Positions 49,129-58,223 of a stretch of 64,000 nucleotides of DNA are shown here, piece by piece. This DNA is from Polynucleobacter hallstattensis (GTDB lineage: Bacteria; Pseudomonadota; Gammaproteobacteria; Burkholderiales; Burkholderiaceae), in contig NZ_JACVPO010000001.1 in the NCBI RefSeq assembly GCF_018881835.1, positions 1,166,852 through 1,230,851 on the forward strand, read 5' to 3'. Position 1 is the first letter of the stretch. Every line of letters starts with the position of its first letter. The translations under genes were made by a program, and so were the position numbers. The notes beneath the pieces were generated by a model. That model had not been told where the DNA came from and ran no database searches. It saw only the letters and a list, made by a program, of their open reading frames with translations.

Positions 49129-49956
49129 ATGAACGACATCAACACCGCCTTTCTCAAACCGCAATCCATGCCAGACATACAGTCTTCGCATGATGAGCGC
49201 GCTTTACCAATTGAGCAGGTGGGGATTCGGGGATTGCGTCATCCATTGAATATTCGCACTCAGACGGGTGTGATGCCAGCAGTTGGCCATTTTGAAATGG
49301 ATGTAGCTTTGCCTGAGCATGTGAAGGGCACTCACATGTCTCGCTTCATTGCACTCTTGCAAAAACATAATGAGCCTATTGACAGCGCATACGTTGTTGT
49401 CATGGTGCGTGAGATGTTGCCCCTGCTCAATGCCACTGAAGGTCGCATTCAATTTACCTACACCCACTTCGTAAAAAAAGCTGCACCTGTATCCGGTGTT
49501 GAAAGCTTGATGGACTACGAGGTGACTTGGACTGCAAAAGCAAAACAAAATGCATCTGGTGCAATTGATGTTCAGTTAAATCTGCGCGCTCTCGTTCCAG
49601 TGATGAGTCTATGCCCTTGCTCTAAAGAGATTTCGGAGTATGGAGCTCACAATCAACGCTCACACGTGACCATGTCAGTAGAGCTGGATTCGCAAACTAA
49701 GATGACGGTAGAAGATTTAGTTGCAGCTGCTGAGAGCCAAGCCTCTAGTGAGTTGTGGGGCCTACTCAAGCGACCTGATGAGAAGTGGGTTACCGAGCGC
49801 GCTTATGACAATCCGAAGTTTGTAGAAGACTTAGTGCGCGATGTAGCTGGCCAGCTTAAAGGTGATCAACGTATTTTGTCTTTAGTGGTTGAGGCTGAGA
49901 ACTTTGAGTCGATTCACAATCACAGTGCCTACGCCAAAATTAGTCTGACTAAGTAA
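49129..49956 (+). CDS. folE2: GTP cyclohydrolase FolE2 (type IB)
   Basis: A 275-residue enzyme of the COG1469 family that opens GTP for folate (or queuosine) synthesis. The metal-site cysteine region is MSLCPCSKEISEYGAHNQRS (C162/C164), the FolE2 hallmark. It is unrelated in sequence to FolE (IA). Members use varied metals, and the gene is Zur-regulated in some species; no Zur site is evident here. The frame extends to a TTG at 49111, close to the dxs stop. It follows dxs by 25 bp. Confidence 0.95.
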   Translation: MNDINTAFLKPQSMPDIQSSHDERALPIEQVGIRGLRHPLNIRTQTGVMPAVGHFEMDVALPEHVKGTHMSRFIALLQKHNEPIDSAYVVVMVREMLPLLNATEGRIQFTYTHFVKKAAPVSGVESLMDYEVTWTAKAKQNASGAIDVQLNLRALVPVMSLCPCSKEISEYGAHNQRSHVTMSVELDSQTKMTVEDLVAAAESQASSELWGLLKRPDEKWVTERAYDNPKFVEDLVRDVAGQLKGDQRILSLVVEAENFESIHNHSAYAKISLTK

Positions 49957-49963
49957 TAAACTC

Positions 49964-49990
49964 AGCAATAATCTAAATAAGATTATTGCT
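49964..49990. terminator. Perfect 11-bp hairpin between folE2 and tsaD
   Basis: AGCAATAATCT/AGATTATTGCT with a 5-nt loop, overlapping the tsaD stop codon. No T run, so termination strength is uncertain. Confidence 0.5.
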
Positions 49991-51046
49991 CGCCAAATCC
50001 CAGCGGGGTTTGATATCAAAAGCGCCTGAAGTTGTAGAGCCGTTATTTGCTGCCAACATGCGCAGTGCTCCAGCAAATGCAATCATCACACCGTTATCAG
50101 TGCATAGATCGACTGGTGGGTAGTGCACTTCGAAGCGATTCTTCTTGGCGCTGGCATTTAGTGCCGCGCGTAATTGCAAATTGGCACCCACACCACCTGC
50201 TAGCACTAGGTGTTTACAGCCAGTTTGTTTGAGTGCTTTTTCTGATTTACTCACTAGTACTGCAACTAAGGCATCGACAAAGCTGCGTGCGATATCCGCA
50301 TGAAAAGTGGCAATCTCATCAGAATCGGTAATGCCTAGCGCCTCAAATTTTTTCACCTGGTTCAGAACCGCTGTTTTGAGTCCAGAGAAAGAAAAGTCCA
50401 AATCGCCTGAGTGCAGCATTGGCCTTGGCAAATCAAATCTTCCGGATTGCCCTTTTTCTGCCAATTTGGAGATGGCGGCACCGCCTGGGTAGTCCAAGCC
50501 TAATAATTTGGCTGTTTTATCAAAGGCTTCGCCCGCAGCGTCGTCCAAGGTTTCACCCAGAAGTTGGTACTTACCAACTCCGCTCACCAGCATGAGTTGG
50601 GTATGTCCGCCGGAGACTAGGAGGGCAATAAAAGGAAATTCCGGTACAGAAACCCCTAAAAGTGGTGAAAGCAGGTGCCCTTCAAGGTGATGCACCCCAA
50701 TCGAGGGTAAATTGAGCCCCTGGGCTAGGGATTTGGCAAAAGCACTGCCCACGAGGAGGGCTCCAGCCAATCCAGGCCCCTGGGTATAGGCGACCGCATC
50801 AAGATCCTTTAATTTGAGTCCAGCCTCATGCAAAGTGTCGTCCAGAAGAGGTAAAACCCGCCTAATATGGTCTCTAGAGGCCAATTCCGGGACAACGCCG
50901 CCGTAGTCTCGGTGCATGGCAATTTGGGAGTGCAGTGCCTGCCCTAGGATGCCCTGATGGGCTGGGGCGTGGTTTTCCCAGGGGGTGGTGTCGTATATGG
51001 CTACCCCGGTCTCATCACAAGAAGTTTCTATCCCTAAAACAATCAT
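49973..51046 (-). CDS. tsaD: tRNA threonylcarbamoyladenosine transferase TsaD
   Basis: A 357-residue ASKHA-fold protein that attaches the threonylcarbamoyl group to A37 of ANN-decoding tRNAs. The N terminus is [18 protein letters not shown]; metal histidines H120 and H124 lie in HHLEGH; nucleotide blocks are [17 protein letters not shown] ([14 protein letters not shown]) and [15 protein letters not shown]. It is divergent from rpsU, the arrangement typical of the rpsU-dnaG-rpoD region. The intron-bearing tRNA-Ile(CAU) at 56906 would be one of its substrates. Confidence 0.98.
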   Translation of the reverse strand: MIVLGIETSCDETGVAIYDTTPWENHAPAHQGILGQALHSQIAMHRDYGGVVPELASRDHIRRVLPLLDDTLHEAGLKLKDLDAVAYTQGPGLAGALLVGSAFAKSLAQGLNLPSIGVHHLEGHLLSPLLGVSVPEFPFIALLVSGGHTQLMLVSGVGKYQLLGETLDDAAGEAFDKTAKLLGLDYPGGAAISKLAEKGQSGRFDLPRPMLHSGDLDFSFSGLKTAVLNQVKKFEALGITDSDEIATFHADIARSFVDALVAVLVSKSEKALKQTGCKHLVLAGGVGANLQLRAALNASAKKNRFEVHYPPVDLCTDNGVMIAFAGALRMLAANNGSTTSGAFDIKPRWDLASNNLI

Positions 51047-51123
51047 TTTTCTACTTGGTCGTGCTAGAATCGCATTTCAGTTAATTTATCGATATTTTTC
51101 GAGCATATACGAGTTAAACAAGT

Positions 51124-51336
51124 ATGACTACAGTCCGCCTCCGTGAGAACGAACCTTTTGAAGTGGCATTGCGCCGTTTCAAGCGCACCATTGAAAAGAA
51201 TGGCCTTTTGACAGACTTGCGTGCCCGCGAGTTCTACGAGAAGCCAACGGCTGAACGTAAACGTAAGAAGGCTGCTGCTGCTAAACGCCATTACAAGCGT
51301 ATTCGTAGCCAGATGTTGCCTAAGAAGCTTTACTAA
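51124..51336 (+). CDS. rpsU: 30S ribosomal protein S21
   Basis: A 70-residue basic protein ([20 protein letters not shown] to KLY) of the S21 family, required for initiation on some mRNAs through the 3' end of 16S rRNA. It opens the macromolecular-synthesis cluster, but its own terminator separates it from yqeY. Two extra Arg/Lys clusters near the C terminus are typical. Confidence 0.98.
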   Translation: MTTVRLRENEPFEVALRRFKRTIEKNGLLTDLRAREFYEKPTAERKRKKAAAAKRHYKRIRSQMLPKKLY

Positions 51337-51371
51337 TCGAATTTAAAAGCTCTCCTCACCGAGAGGCTTTG

Positions 51372-51406
51372 AAACCCGCTGACGGTGAAACGCAGCGGGT
51401 TTTTGC
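51372..51406 (+). terminator. Terminator after rpsU
   Basis: Stem AACCCGCT/AGCGGGTT with a 13-nt loop and T5. It separates rpsU from the downstream yqeY-dnaG-rpoD genes, possibly as an attenuator. Confidence 0.85.
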
Positions 51407-51456
51407 TTTTGAATCACCATCAATTTATGAGATATTGAATACTGGGGAAAAATGCC

Positions 51457-51903
51457 ATGAGTCTGAAAGATCAAATTACTGAAGATATGAAAAACGCGAT
51501 GCGTGCAAAAGAAGTAGCGCGCCTTGGAACTATTCGTCTTTTATTAGCAGCCATCAAGCAGCGTGAAGTGGATGATCGTATTGTGATGGATGATGCCAGT
51601 GTCATCGCTACTATTGAGAAGATGATTAAGCAGCGCAAAGATTCCATCTCTCAATTTGAAAAAGCCAATCGTGATGATTTAGTAGCGATTGAAGCGGCTG
51701 AGATGGTCATTCTGCAAGATTACTTACCTGCGCAGTTATCTGATGCTGAAGTAGAGGCAGCTGTGGCAGCAGCGCTTGCGTCGACTGGTGCTGCTGGTCC
51801 ACAGGACATGGGTAAAGTGATTGGCGTTCTCAAAGCTCAATTAGCTGGTAAAGCTGATATGGGCAAAGTTTCTAGTTTGGTAAAAGCGGCGCTGGCTAAG
51901 TAA
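51457..51903 (+). CDS. GatB/YqeY domain protein
   Basis: A 148-residue helical protein (LKDQITEDMKNAMRAKEVARL ..., QDYLPAQLSDAEVEAAV) of the YqeY family, resembling the tRNA-binding tail domain of GatB. Its role is unclear. Placement between rpsU and dnaG is conserved in many bacteria. GGGGAAAA lies upstream; an ATG two codons earlier is out of frame. Confidence 0.93.
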   Translation: MSLKDQITEDMKNAMRAKEVARLGTIRLLLAAIKQREVDDRIVMDDASVIATIEKMIKQRKDSISQFEKANRDDLVAIEAAEMVILQDYLPAQLSDAEVEAAVAAALASTGAAGPQDMGKVIGVLKAQLAGKADMGKVSSLVKAALAK

Positions 51904-51932
51904 GTTAACAAGCTCAGCCTCATCCCATACTG

Positions 51933-53882
51933 ATGGCTCTCATACCCCAATCCTTCATCGCCGATTTATTAAATCGGGTGGACATCGTGGATGTGGTTGG
52001 GCAGCATGTGAAGCTAAAAAAAGCGGGCGCGAACTTTCAAGGTTTGTGCCCTTTCCATTCAGAAAAATCCCCTTCATTTTCCGTATCACCCACCAAGCAG
52101 TTCTATCACTGCTTTGGTTGTGGAGCGCACGGCTCTGCTATTAGTTTTCTGATGGAGTATTCCGGACTTGGTTATGTGGATGCCATCGAAGACTTAGCTC
52201 GTTCCGCAGGATTGGATGTGCCACGTGAAGAGCGCACTGCGAATGATGTTGCCCGCCAACAGCAGACTATGGCATTAAGTGAAGTGATGAGTGCTGCTGC
52301 TGATTGGTATCGCCAACAGCTCAAAGTAGCACCACGTGCAGTGGAATATCTGAAGGGGCGCGGCCTTACCGGTGAGATCGCTAAGCGTTATGTCTTGGGT
52401 TATGCGCCCGATGGTTGGCAAGGTCTTGAAGCAGTCTTTGGTACTTATGCCAATGATGAAGTGGCTAAGACTTTGCTGGAGGGTGGTTTATTGATTCAGA
52501 GCGAGCAGACTGATAATAATCAAACTGCAAGACGCTACGATCGCTTTCGTGACCGCATCATGTTTCCGATTCGCAATCCTAAGGGGCAGACTATTGGCTT
52601 TGGTGGACGTATCCTGGACCAAGGTGAGCCCAAGTATTTAAATTCACCAGAGACACCACTGTTCTCTAAAGGCAATACGCTTTACGGATTATTCGAAGCA
52701 AGACAGGCCATTCGCTCTCAAGAATATGTTCTTGTATGTGAGGGTTATATGGATGTCGTGGCACTCGCACAATTGGGCTTTCCTAATGCTGTAGCCACAT
52801 TAGGTACAGCCTGTACCGCAAACCACGTTCGTATGTTGTTGCGCCAAACTGATCGCATTGTGTTTTCCTTTGATGGTGACTCTGCTGGACAGCGTGCGGC
52901 GCAACGTGCGCTGGAAGCGTGCCTCCCATTAATGTCTGATGACAAAGAAATTCGTTTCTTATTTTTACCGACGGAGCATGACCCCGATAGTTATGTCCGA
53001 GCTTATGGTGCATCTGCTTTTGAAAAAATCATCAAAGAAGCCATGTCGCTCTCAAGCTTCTTTTTTAAGATTGCAAGTCAAGACCACGAGTTGACAACGC
53101 CTGAAGGAAGAGCGCAAACGCATCATGCAGCAAAACCGATGCTGCTATCAATGCCACCAATTGCTCTGCGTACGCAAATATTGCGTGAGCTCGCCATTCG
53201 CACTAATTCAACGCCTGCAGAGTTAGAGTCTTTCTGCGGATTGACGATAGTACCTGCACCAGTGCAGCAGGGTTCTTATGCGGCAACGAATCAACGCGCA
53301 CCTAATTTTGTGCAAGCTAATAGCGGTAACCGGACTCAGGGCGCCCCTTGGCAGACTTCTAAGGGTTCAGCGAAAAGAGCCCCAGTGCTTAATATTCCAC
53401 CTCCGCAAGCCCCTACTGATTTGGCGGAGCAGATGTTGCGAGTTTTGATTCAGTTTCCACATTTAGGAAAAGCTTTGGATGCTAATAAGAGGGCGCTTGC
53501 GTTGCAGGCTTCCGAGCTACGCTCAGAAAAAGCATTGGAGCTCATGAAGGATTTATTGATTCAATGTGATCAAGTTGAATTCATTTCCGGTGAGAACGGC
53601 AAGCCACCTACTGTGGGTGCCGGTGCATTCGCTTTGTTCCAAGAGCAGCTATCTCGCAGTGAGCTGGCCCCGCTCTATGAGGTGTTAAGAAAGCGGGTCA
53701 TGGGCTCCGATTTAGAGATTGAGGGTGCGATTGCTGATTTAGATGGGGCTTTCAAAAAGCTGGAGCTGACCCACCTGAAAACAGAAATGACAGAAATCGC
53801 CCAAAAGATTGCTGGCAGCACTGCTACAGAGCAAGATCGAGCTAGATATCGCGAGTTGGGCGAAAGATTGAAATTCTCCTGA
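51933..53882 (+). CDS. dnaG: DNA primase
   Basis: A 649-residue primase. The CHC2 zinc finger ligands are C39, H42, C60 and C63 (CPFHSEKSPSF ... YHCFGCGAHG). The Toprim core has LVCEGYMDVVAL and VFSFDGDSAGQRAA. The C-terminal third (DnaB-binding) is separated by a low-complexity Gln/Asn/Pro linker around 445-490. It begins 29 bp after yqeY; no clear Shine-Dalgarno. Confidence 0.97.
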   Translation: MALIPQSFIADLLNRVDIVDVVGQHVKLKKAGANFQGLCPFHSEKSPSFSVSPTKQFYHCFGCGAHGSAISFLMEYSGLGYVDAIEDLARSAGLDVPREERTANDVARQQQTMALSEVMSAAADWYRQQLKVAPRAVEYLKGRGLTGEIAKRYVLGYAPDGWQGLEAVFGTYANDEVAKTLLEGGLLIQSEQTDNNQTARRYDRFRDRIMFPIRNPKGQTIGFGGRILDQGEPKYLNSPETPLFSKGNTLYGLFEARQAIRSQEYVLVCEGYMDVVALAQLGFPNAVATLGTACTANHVRMLLRQTDRIVFSFDGDSAGQRAAQRALEACLPLMSDDKEIRFLFLPTEHDPDSYVRAYGASAFEKIIKEAMSLSSFFFKIASQDHELTTPEGRAQTHHAAKPMLLSMPPIALRTQILRELAIRTNSTPAELESFCGLTIVPAPVQQGSYAATNQRAPNFVQANSGNRTQGAPWQTSKGSAKRAPVLNIPPPQAPTDLAEQMLRVLIQFPHLGKALDANKRALALQASELRSEKALELMKDLLIQCDQVEFISGENGKPPTVGAGAFALFQEQLSRSELAPLYEVLRKRVMGSDLEIEGAIADLDGAFKKLELTHLKTEMTEIAQKIAGSTATEQDRARYRELGERLKFS

Positions 53883-53965
53883 GAATTTTCTGATTTAAGC
53901 CTAGGAAAACCCGAAATTTACCCCATATTTTGAGTGAAGATGGGGGTAAAAAAGTCACAATCGAC

Positions 53966-53971
53966 TATAAT
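53966..53971 (+). promoter_or_regulatory. Probable -10 box of rpoD
   Basis: A perfect TATAAT lies 136 nt before the rpoD ATG, in the 224-bp gap after dnaG that holds no gene. No convincing -35 hexamer is seen at 16-18 bp. Confidence 0.45.
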
Positions 53972-54106
53972 CCTCTATTCCCAGAAAAAAACCGATTTAA
54001 TTCAGCCACTTGCGCTTTATTTTGAAGAAATTTGGGGCAAGTGGACTAAGTGGCTGCGCCTTAGCAGTCGAGAACAATCATCAGTAACGTGAGTAAGTGC
54101 TAATAA

Positions 54107-56659
54107 ATGCCCAATACCAAGAAAAAACCAGCAGCTAAACCAGCTAAGCCAGTAGCGAAAGCTAAAGCACCAGCCAAGCCAGCGGCAAAAGCCAAGGCAC
54201 CTGCTAAACCAGCGGCCAAAGTAAAAACTCCGGCTAAACCAGCTAAGCCGGTAGCAAAAGCCAAAGCGCCAGCAAAGCCAGCGGCCAAAGCCAAGGTACC
54301 CGCTAAACCAGTAGCTAAAGCTAAGGCACCAGCCAAAGCGCCAGCTAAGCCAGTGGCCAAAGCAAAGACGCCTGCTAAACCAGCAGCTAAAGCTAAGGCA
54401 CCAACAAAAGTAGCAGCTAAGCCAGTAAAGGCACCGGCTAAAGCGGCAAAAGCTGTAGCAAAGACTGCGGCTAAACCAGTAGCAAAAGTGGAGGCACCTA
54501 AAAAAGGTAAAGCCGCCGCTCCTAAGGTTGAGTTAAAGCCAGCTAAGGCAGCTAAAGCTACTAAGGAAGTTCCGGAAGCTAAAGAAGCCAAGGGCAAAAA
54601 AGCAAAAGCAGTTGAGCTAAAGACTGAGCTTGTTGCGACTGAAGAGGTAAAAAAAGGTCGCAAACCGAAAGCGGATGCTCCTGCGGAAGGCGCTGAGCCA
54701 GTTCTGACAGATCGTCAAAAAGCGCGTGAGCGTAAGGCCAAAGAAAAAGCACTCTTAAAAGAATTCGCAGCACAACAGTTAGGCTCTGAAGAGCAACAAG
54801 AATTACGTCGTACCCGTCTAAAGACATTGATCAAGATGGGTAAGTCCAAGGGTTATTTAACTCATGGAGAAATGAATGACGTGATGTCTGATGAGTTGTC
54901 AGACGCTGATGCATTAGAAACATTGATCAGCCTCTTAAATGATATCAACATTACTGTGTATGAGCAGGCTCCAGATGCTGAGACGCTCCTCCTGAATGAA
55001 AATGCTTCAGCAACCACTTCCGAAGAAGAGGCTGAAGAAGAGGCTGAAGCCGCTTTAGCTACCGTCGACTCAGAGTTTGGTCGTACAACCGATCCAGTGC
55101 GTATGTATATGCGCGAGATGGGTACTGTCGATTTGCTGACTCGCGAAGGCGAGATCGTGATCGCGAAGAAGATTGAAGCAGGCCTTAAAGATATGGTGAT
55201 GGCTTTGGCTGCTTGCCCTGTCACTATTGGCGAGATCTTAGCTAACGTAGACAAGATTGCTAGTGGCGAGATGGAGATTGATCAGTTCGTAGATGGATTG
55301 GTCGATCCTAATGCCGAAGATATTAAGCTTGGACCTGAAGAGCCAGAGATCGACCCAGATGCTGAAGAGGGCGACGATGAAGGCGGTGAAGATGAGGGCG
55401 GCGGTGGCGGCGGTGGCGCAGCTACAGCTAACGCTAAGCAATTAGAGGAGTTAAAGCAGATCTCTCTAGAGAAATTTGCAATTGTGCGCACCCAGTCTGA
55501 CAAGATGCGTCGCGCTTTTGATAAAGAGGGCTATAACTGCCCAGCTTATATCAAGGCACAAGAAGCTATTCGTGGCGAGTTGCTTGGTTTCCGCTTAACT
55601 GCAAAGAGTGTTGAGAAATTATGTGACACCATGCGTTTACAAGTAGATCAAGTTTGGAAGCTCGAGCGCGGCATTGTGAGCTTATTGGTAGATAAAGTTG
55701 GCGTAAATCGTAGCGAAGTATTAAAAGACTTCCCGAAAATGTCGATGAATCTAGAGTGGGTAAATAAGCTCCTCAAAGAAAACAAGCCATACACCGCATT
55801 GCTGCAACGTAATGTTCCAGCGATTCAGGAATTACAGCAGAAATTAATCGACATTCAGACGCGTGTTGTATTGCCACTTCCAGAATTAAAAGAAGTAAAC
55901 AAGCAGATGATTGCTGGCGAGAAGCGTGCGCGTGAAGCGAAACGTGAAATGACGGTTGCCAACTTACGCTTGGTAATCTCGATTGCTAAGAAATACACCA
56001 ACCGCGGTTTGCAGTTCTTGGATTTGATTCAGGAAGGTAATATCGGTTTGATGAAGGCGGTAGATAAGTTTGAATACCGTCGTGGTTATAAGTTCTCTAC
56101 TTATGCAACTTGGTGGATCCGTCAGGCGATTACCCGTTCTATTGCTGACCAGGCACGTACGATCCGTATCCCAGTTCATATGATTGAGACGATCAACAAG
56201 ATGAACCGTATTAGCCGTCAAATCTTGCAAGAGACTGGTCATGAGCCAGATGCTGCAACCTTGGCTCTCAAGATGGAAATTCCTGAGGACAAGATTCGCA
56301 AGATCATGAAGATTGCTAAAGAGCCAATCTCCATGGAGACACCAATTGGTGACGACGCGGACTCAAACTTGGGTGACTTCATTGAAGACAGTAATACCTT
56401 AGCTCCAGCTGAAGCAGCTTTGCATGACTCAATGCGCGATGTAGTGAAGGATGTTCTAGATTCATTAACACCACGCGAAGCAAAAGTATTGCGTATGCGC
56501 TTTGGTGTTGAGATGAGTACAGACCATACTCTCGAAGAAGTTGGTAAGCAGTTTGATGTGACGCGTGAGCGTATTCGTCAGATTGAAGCTAAGGCCTTAA
56601 GAAAGATGCGTCATCCAAGCCGCAGCGACAAACTCAAGACCTTCCTCGAAGAGGATTGA
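54107..56659 (+). CDS. rpoD: Primary sigma factor RpoD with H1-like N-terminal tail
   Basis: An 850-residue sigma-70. Regions 2-4 are standard ([63 protein letters not shown]). Residues 1 to about 190 are an Ala/Lys/Pro-rich tail made of tandem [14 protein letters not shown] units, as in histone H1-like proteins, before region 1.1 begins near 235. A second low-complexity insert (acidic, then seven glycines at 431-437) lies in the non-conserved region. It is about 240 residues longer than E. coli RpoD. It follows dnaG and ends 13 bp before a tRNA fragment with no terminator between. Confidence 0.98.
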   Translation: MPNTKKKPAAKPAKPVAKAKAPAKPAAKAKAPAKPAAKVKTPAKPAKPVAKAKAPAKPAAKAKVPAKPVAKAKAPAKAPAKPVAKAKTPAKPAAKAKAPTKVAAKPVKAPAKAAKAVAKTAAKPVAKVEAPKKGKAAAPKVELKPAKAAKATKEVPEAKEAKGKKAKAVELKTELVATEEVKKGRKPKADAPAEGAEPVLTDRQKARERKAKEKALLKEFAAQQLGSEEQQELRRTRLKTLIKMGKSKGYLTHGEMNDVMSDELSDADALETLISLLNDINITVYEQAPDAETLLLNENASATTSEEEAEEEAEAALATVDSEFGRTTDPVRMYMREMGTVDLLTREGEIVIAKKIEAGLKDMVMALAACPVTIGEILANVDKIASGEMEIDQFVDGLVDPNAEDIKLGPEEPEIDPDAEEGDDEGGEDEGGGGGGGAATANAKQLEELKQISLEKFAIVRTQSDKMRRAFDKEGYNCPAYIKAQEAIRGELLGFRLTAKSVEKLCDTMRLQVDQVWKLERGIVSLLVDKVGVNRSEVLKDFPKMSMNLEWVNKLLKENKPYTALLQRNVPAIQELQQKLIDIQTRVVLPLPELKEVNKQMIAGEKRAREAKREMTVANLRLVISIAKKYTNRGLQFLDLIQEGNIGLMKAVDKFEYRRGYKFSTYATWWIRQAITRSIADQARTIRIPVHMIETINKMNRISRQILQETGHEPDAATLALKMEIPEDKIRKIMKIAKEPISMETPIGDDADSNLGDFIEDSNTLAPAEAALHDSMRDVVKDVLDSLTPREAKVLRMRFGVEMSTDHTLEEVGKQFDVTRERIRQIEAKALRKMRHPSRSDKLKTFLEED

Positions 56660-56672
56660 TCCAAAGACTAAC

Positions 56673-56711
56673 GGGCCTATAGCTCAGTTGGTTAGAGCAG
56701 AGGACTCATAA
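56673..56711 (+). pseudogene. 5' half of an intron-free tRNA-Ile(CAU)
   Basis: 39 nt matching the first 37 nt of the complete tRNA at 56906 with a single C-to-T change at acceptor position 6 (which still allows a G-U pair), and ending precisely at the end of an uninterrupted CTCATAA anticodon loop. What follows (GAAAGAAGTCC) is neither the group I intron nor a tRNA 3' half. It appears to be the left fragment of a split ancestral gene. Confidence 0.8.
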
Positions 56712-56790
56712 GAAAGAAGTCCTAGGGGTCTTGTAACAAAGACCTCAATAGATTCAAGAGGTTAGTGGTCGATTAGGTGGTCAAAATTGC

Positions 56791-56895
56791 TTACACACCG
56801 ACTACACACCGGAGCAAAAACCGAGGTGTGTAGTAAATGCGGTTTTAGTGTGGTTTTGCAGTGGTAAACACCAGCAGTAAGGTGTGTAGTAAATG
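56791..56895. repeat. Cluster of GGTGTGTA repeats (possible recombinase sites)
   Basis: Four copies of GGTGTGTA: two on the minus strand (56792-56799 and 56803-56810) and two on the plus strand (56825-56832 and 56881-56888). The two plus copies are part of a 16-bp direct repeat AGGTGTGTAGTAAATG (56824-56839 and 56880-56895). CTACACACC and GGTGTGTAG at 56802 and 56825 form a 9-bp inverted repeat. The mix of direct and inverted short repeats beside a tRNA resembles integrase arm sites or their remnant. Confidence 0.6.
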
Positions 56896-56905
56896 TAACG
56901 ATTTA

Positions 56906-57198
56906 GGGCCCATAGCTCAGTTGGTTAGAGCAGAGGACTCATAGCGAAAGTTGTGCCTTATGCTTGGAAACTGCATAAGGGATGGTGTCAAATTCGGAGA
57001 AAGCTAAATGTAGCCAAAAGCTGCACAAGCTAACGCCGAGCCAAGCTTCAGCGTGAAAGTGCTGTTGAAGGTGTAGAGACTAGACGGCACCCATCTAAGT
57101 TGAGCAATCAATATGATGAAGGCATAGTCCAGGGAGTGGCGAAAGCTACACAAACCGGAATCCTTTGGTCCCAGGTTCAAGTCCTGGTGGGCCCACCA
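56906..57198 (+). tRNA. tRNA-Ile(CAU) interrupted by a group I intron
   Basis: Exons at 56906-56942 (37 nt) and 57159-57198 (40 nt) join to a 77-nt tRNA with a 7-bp acceptor stem GGGCCCA/TGGGCCC, D-arm with AGCTCAGTTGGTTAGAGC, anticodon loop CTCATAA, T-arm with GTTCAAG and encoded CCA. The CAU anticodon with these arms fits tRNA-Ile2 (lysidine-modified, decoding AUA) rather than Met, and the same tRNA is the intron host in Azoarcus. Elongator Met is the alternative. It follows the 5' half fragment by 194 bp. Confidence 0.93.
56943..57158 (+). ncRNA. Azoarcus-type group I self-splicing intron (216 nt)
   Basis: Closely resembles the tRNA-Ile intron of Azoarcus as I remember it, block by block. 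P1: the anticodon CAU (56940-56942) pairs with the guide GUG (56953-56955), extended by a GAAA-capped stem, with the U-G pair at the splice site. P2: CCTTATGC/GCATAAGG (56956-56963 and 56973-56980). P7: GACTA/TAGTC (57078-57082 and 57125-57129). P9: GTGGC-GAAA-GCTAC (57136-57149). The last base is G (57158). There is no homing-endonuclease frame. Confidence 0.93.
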
Positions 57199-57202
57199 GT
57201 AA
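57175..57202. repeat. 28-bp direct repeat, left copy (tRNA 3' end)
   Basis: GTTCAAGTCCTGGTGGGCCC plus ACCAGTAA, the T-arm to CCA of the complete tRNA plus 4 bp. An identical copy lies at 61819-61846; 4616 bp lie between them. Confidence 0.9.
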
Positions 57203-57203
57203 T

Positions 57204-57240
57204 AAAAACGACTTAGGGAGAAATTCCTAAGTCGTTTTTA
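57204..57240. terminator. Bidirectional terminator between tRNA-Ile and the LysR gene
   Basis: Perfect 14-bp stem AAAAACGACTTAGG/CCTAAGTCGTTTTT (57204-57217 and 57226-57239) with an 8-nt loop. The right arm reaches into the LysR stop codon. Confidence 0.93.
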
Positions 57241-58167
57241 TTTGCGCTTAGGTTGACAGTTTTCATTCAGAAATTCGACTAACAGGGCAGAAGATGGGGA
57301 TAGTGCGGAGCCTGCATTGGTAGCTAGCAAGAGATTTCGTACTGACCAAGAGTCTTTGATTTTTATGGCAGCAAGATCCATGGCCTGCAACTGAGCGGAA
57401 CAGGCTTGAATCGGCATCACCCCGATTCCTAAATTGGCGGAGATCATTTTGCACATCGCATCATAACTACGCACCTGAATACGCAGGCGCATCCGTTCCC
57501 CCAATTTTTCTGCATGTCTTGACGTGAGTTCCAACAAGGCGCTACCGCGGTTTAGGCCAACAAAGTCATACTGAAGACAATCTTTAAACGAAACGATCTT
57601 ATTTTTATTTTTGTGGAGCGGGTGATCTTTGCTGCATGCAATTACAAGCTCATCTACGCCTATAACTATAGTGTCTAGGCCGGTGACCGGTGTCCCTTCG
57701 GCAAAGACGCCAATATCTGCAATACCATCAACCAACGCTTTGACGATATCGCTACTGAGCTGCTCCTCAACTTCAACCTGAATTTGGGGATGCAGTTTTA
57801 AAAAAGAGGCAAGTGCCGAGGGTAGAAATTCAGAGAGTGCAGACATATTGGCCCAAAGTCGCACATGCCCTTTAATTCCTTTGGAATAGTCGCCGATCTC
57901 ATTACTGAATTGCTCGAAGCCTTGGAACAGCCGTAATGCATGTTGCATAACGGTATGGCCAGCTTGCGTCAGAGTCACGCCTTTGGCAGAGCGTTCCAGC
58001 AAAACAAGACCCACAGTTTCTTCTAGTTCAGACATGCGCCGGCTCGCTGCTGAGAGTGCTAAGCTGCATTTTTGAGCGCCCTTGGTAATGCTTTGCGCTT
58101 TTGCAACAGCGCAAAAGAGTTTGAGGGTGACAAAATCGATTCTGCTGGGATTGATTGGATTGCGCAT
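57238..58167 (-). CDS. LysR-family transcriptional regulator
   Basis: A 309-residue regulator: winged helix at 10-70 (FVTLKLFCAVAKAQSITKG ... LSAASRRMSELEETVG), then a periplasmic-binding-like effector domain (about 95-305). The start is ATG at 58165-58167; a TTG one codon upstream is in frame. It is divergent from the CoA-transferase gene, with a 7-bp inverted repeat in the gap, so it very likely controls the cassette in response to its substrate. The effector is unknown. Confidence 0.92.
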   Translation of the reverse strand: MRNPINPSRIDFVTLKLFCAVAKAQSITKGAQKCSLALSAASRRMSELEETVGLVLLERSAKGVTLTQAGHTVMQHALRLFQGFEQFSNEIGDYSKGIKGHVRLWANMSALSEFLPSALASFLKLHPQIQVEVEEQLSSDIVKALVDGIADIGVFAEGTPVTGLDTIVIGVDELVIACSKDHPLHKNKNKIVSFKDCLQYDFVGLNRGSALLELTSRHAEKLGERMRLRIQVRSYDAMCKMISANLGIGVMPIQACSAQLQAMDLAAIKIKDSWSVRNLLLATNAGSALSPSSALLVEFLNENCQPKRK

Positions 58168-58183
58168 CAACCCATTCTAGCGA

Positions 58184-58206
58184 AGCCTTCGCAAAATGAG
58201 AAGGCT
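58184..58206. promoter_or_regulatory. Inverted repeat, probable LysR operator
   Basis: AGCCTTC-N9-GAAGGCT, a perfect 7-bp dyad 17 bp upstream of the LysR start and upstream of the CoA-transferase promoter; size and position suit a LysR site. Confidence 0.5.
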
Positions 58207-58223
58207 TGTGTTGTATAAAGCAA

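Noticed and set aside
54107..54480. Regularly repeated DNA resembling a CRISPR-like array
   Set aside because: The repeats are in-frame codons for [10 protein letters not shown] units without unique spacers; no cas genes are nearby. It is coding tandem repeat sequence.
54100..54663. A long minus-strand open frame of 187 codons opposite the rpoD tail, rich in Ala, Gly and Leu
   Set aside because: It is the antisense reading of the Ala/Lys/Pro repeat DNA; repeats keep all frames open. No promoter or ribosome site supports it.
1..56659. Insertion sequences, prophage or defence genes in the housekeeping part
   Set aside because: No transposase, integrase, phage structural, restriction or toxin-antitoxin sequence was recognised on either strand.
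56673..57198. Two functional tandem tRNA-Ile genes
   Set aside because: The first copy has no 3' half: after the anticodon loop it diverges completely and shows neither intron nor T-arm and acceptor partner.
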